Shown in pieces: positions 63,801-64,000 of a DNA stretch of 64,000 nt. Source of the stretch: Atrichornis clamosus (taxonomy: Eukaryota; Chordata; Aves; Passeriformes; Menuridae); NCBI GenBank assembly GCA_013400975.1, contig WBMZ01011898.1, positions 124,001 through 188,000 on the forward strand, in the 5' to 3' direction. The notes beneath the pieces were generated by a model. That model saw only the letters and a list, made by a program, of their open reading frames with translations. It did no database searches and was not told the DNA's origin. Each line of letters starts with the position of its first letter. Within the stretch, counting starts at the first letter, position 1. The translations under genes were made by a program, and so were the position numbers.

Positions 63801-64000
63801 ACACCAGTAATTGCTACATGCCAACGTAAGCAGTGACCACTGTAGGTTACTTCGGGAATAATGGGAATGGTCCAACCATTACACCTTCACACAGAATTAA
63901 GCCAGAGGCAGCACAGTGCATTAAGCACTAAACTGAAGACATTCTTAAACTCAGGTCTGGGGCAACTGGAAATATAAGCACATGATGAGAAGAATGTCAT

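Larger units (their letters stand above)
49883..64000 (-). other. MYO1B: MYO1B intron 1 or 5' flank (14.1 kb, partial)
   Basis: This stretch lies upstream of the first coding exon. The acceptor side (49883-49900) is clear: a run of T, then CCTTCCAG. An intron must therefore precede it, with a non-coding first exon further up. I found no unambiguous first exon, no classical CpG island and no second gene. The stretch holds two local CpG-rich patches (50813-50970 and 54395-54838), a T-run near 56613-56625 and an A-run near 57089. Many short open frames occur in both directions, the longest about 146 codons at 59742-60182; none resembles a protein I recognise. No transposon was recognised here. 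Confidence 0.7.

Overview
The window is vertebrate nuclear DNA, almost certainly from a bird. It is AT-rich, CpG-poor and has no prokaryote-like gene packing. Three CR1 LINE fragments (9490-9677, 26219-26650, 46105-46430) are of the kind that dominates avian genomes; two of them keep the typical octamer 3' end. CR1 also occurs in turtles and crocodilians, so 'bird' is a strong inference rather than proof.

The only gene I can support is the 5' coding part of MYO1B (unconventional myosin Ib), on the minus strand and therefore read from high to low coordinates. Six consecutive coding exons are present: 49742-49882 (ATG at 49876-49874), 35833-35948, 17533-17627, 14322-14426, 11371-11417 and 8539-8602. 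All have GT donors and AG acceptors, and reading phases match across every junction. Together they give 562 coding bases: codons 1-187 plus the first base of codon 188. They encode the N-terminal motor domain, including the purine-binding loop, the P-loop (GESGAGKT, residues 108-115) and switch I (NDNSSRFGKY, residues 160-169). The rest of the motor, the IQ neck and the membrane-binding tail lie beyond position 1. The non-coding first exon and promoter were not found and probably lie beyond 64000.

Layout from right to left in transcription order: 49883-64000 intron 1 or 5' flank; coding exon 1; intron 2 (13.8 kb, one CR1); exon; intron 3 (18.2 kb, one CR1, homopolymer tracts); exon; intron 4 (3.1 kb, with a perfect 15-bp-arm hairpin); exon; intron 5 (2.9 kb); exon; intron 6 (2.8 kb, one CR1 and a CpG-rich patch); exon; at least 8.5 kb of intron 7.

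I found no second gene, RNA gene, CRISPR array or novel multi-gene system. The many short open frames in the introns are what AT-rich non-coding DNA produces by chance. The observations most worth checking are four local CpG-rich patches (50.8, 9.0, 29.1 and 54.4-54.8 kb) that could be alternative promoters, enhancers or exons, and the hairpin at 15309-15342.
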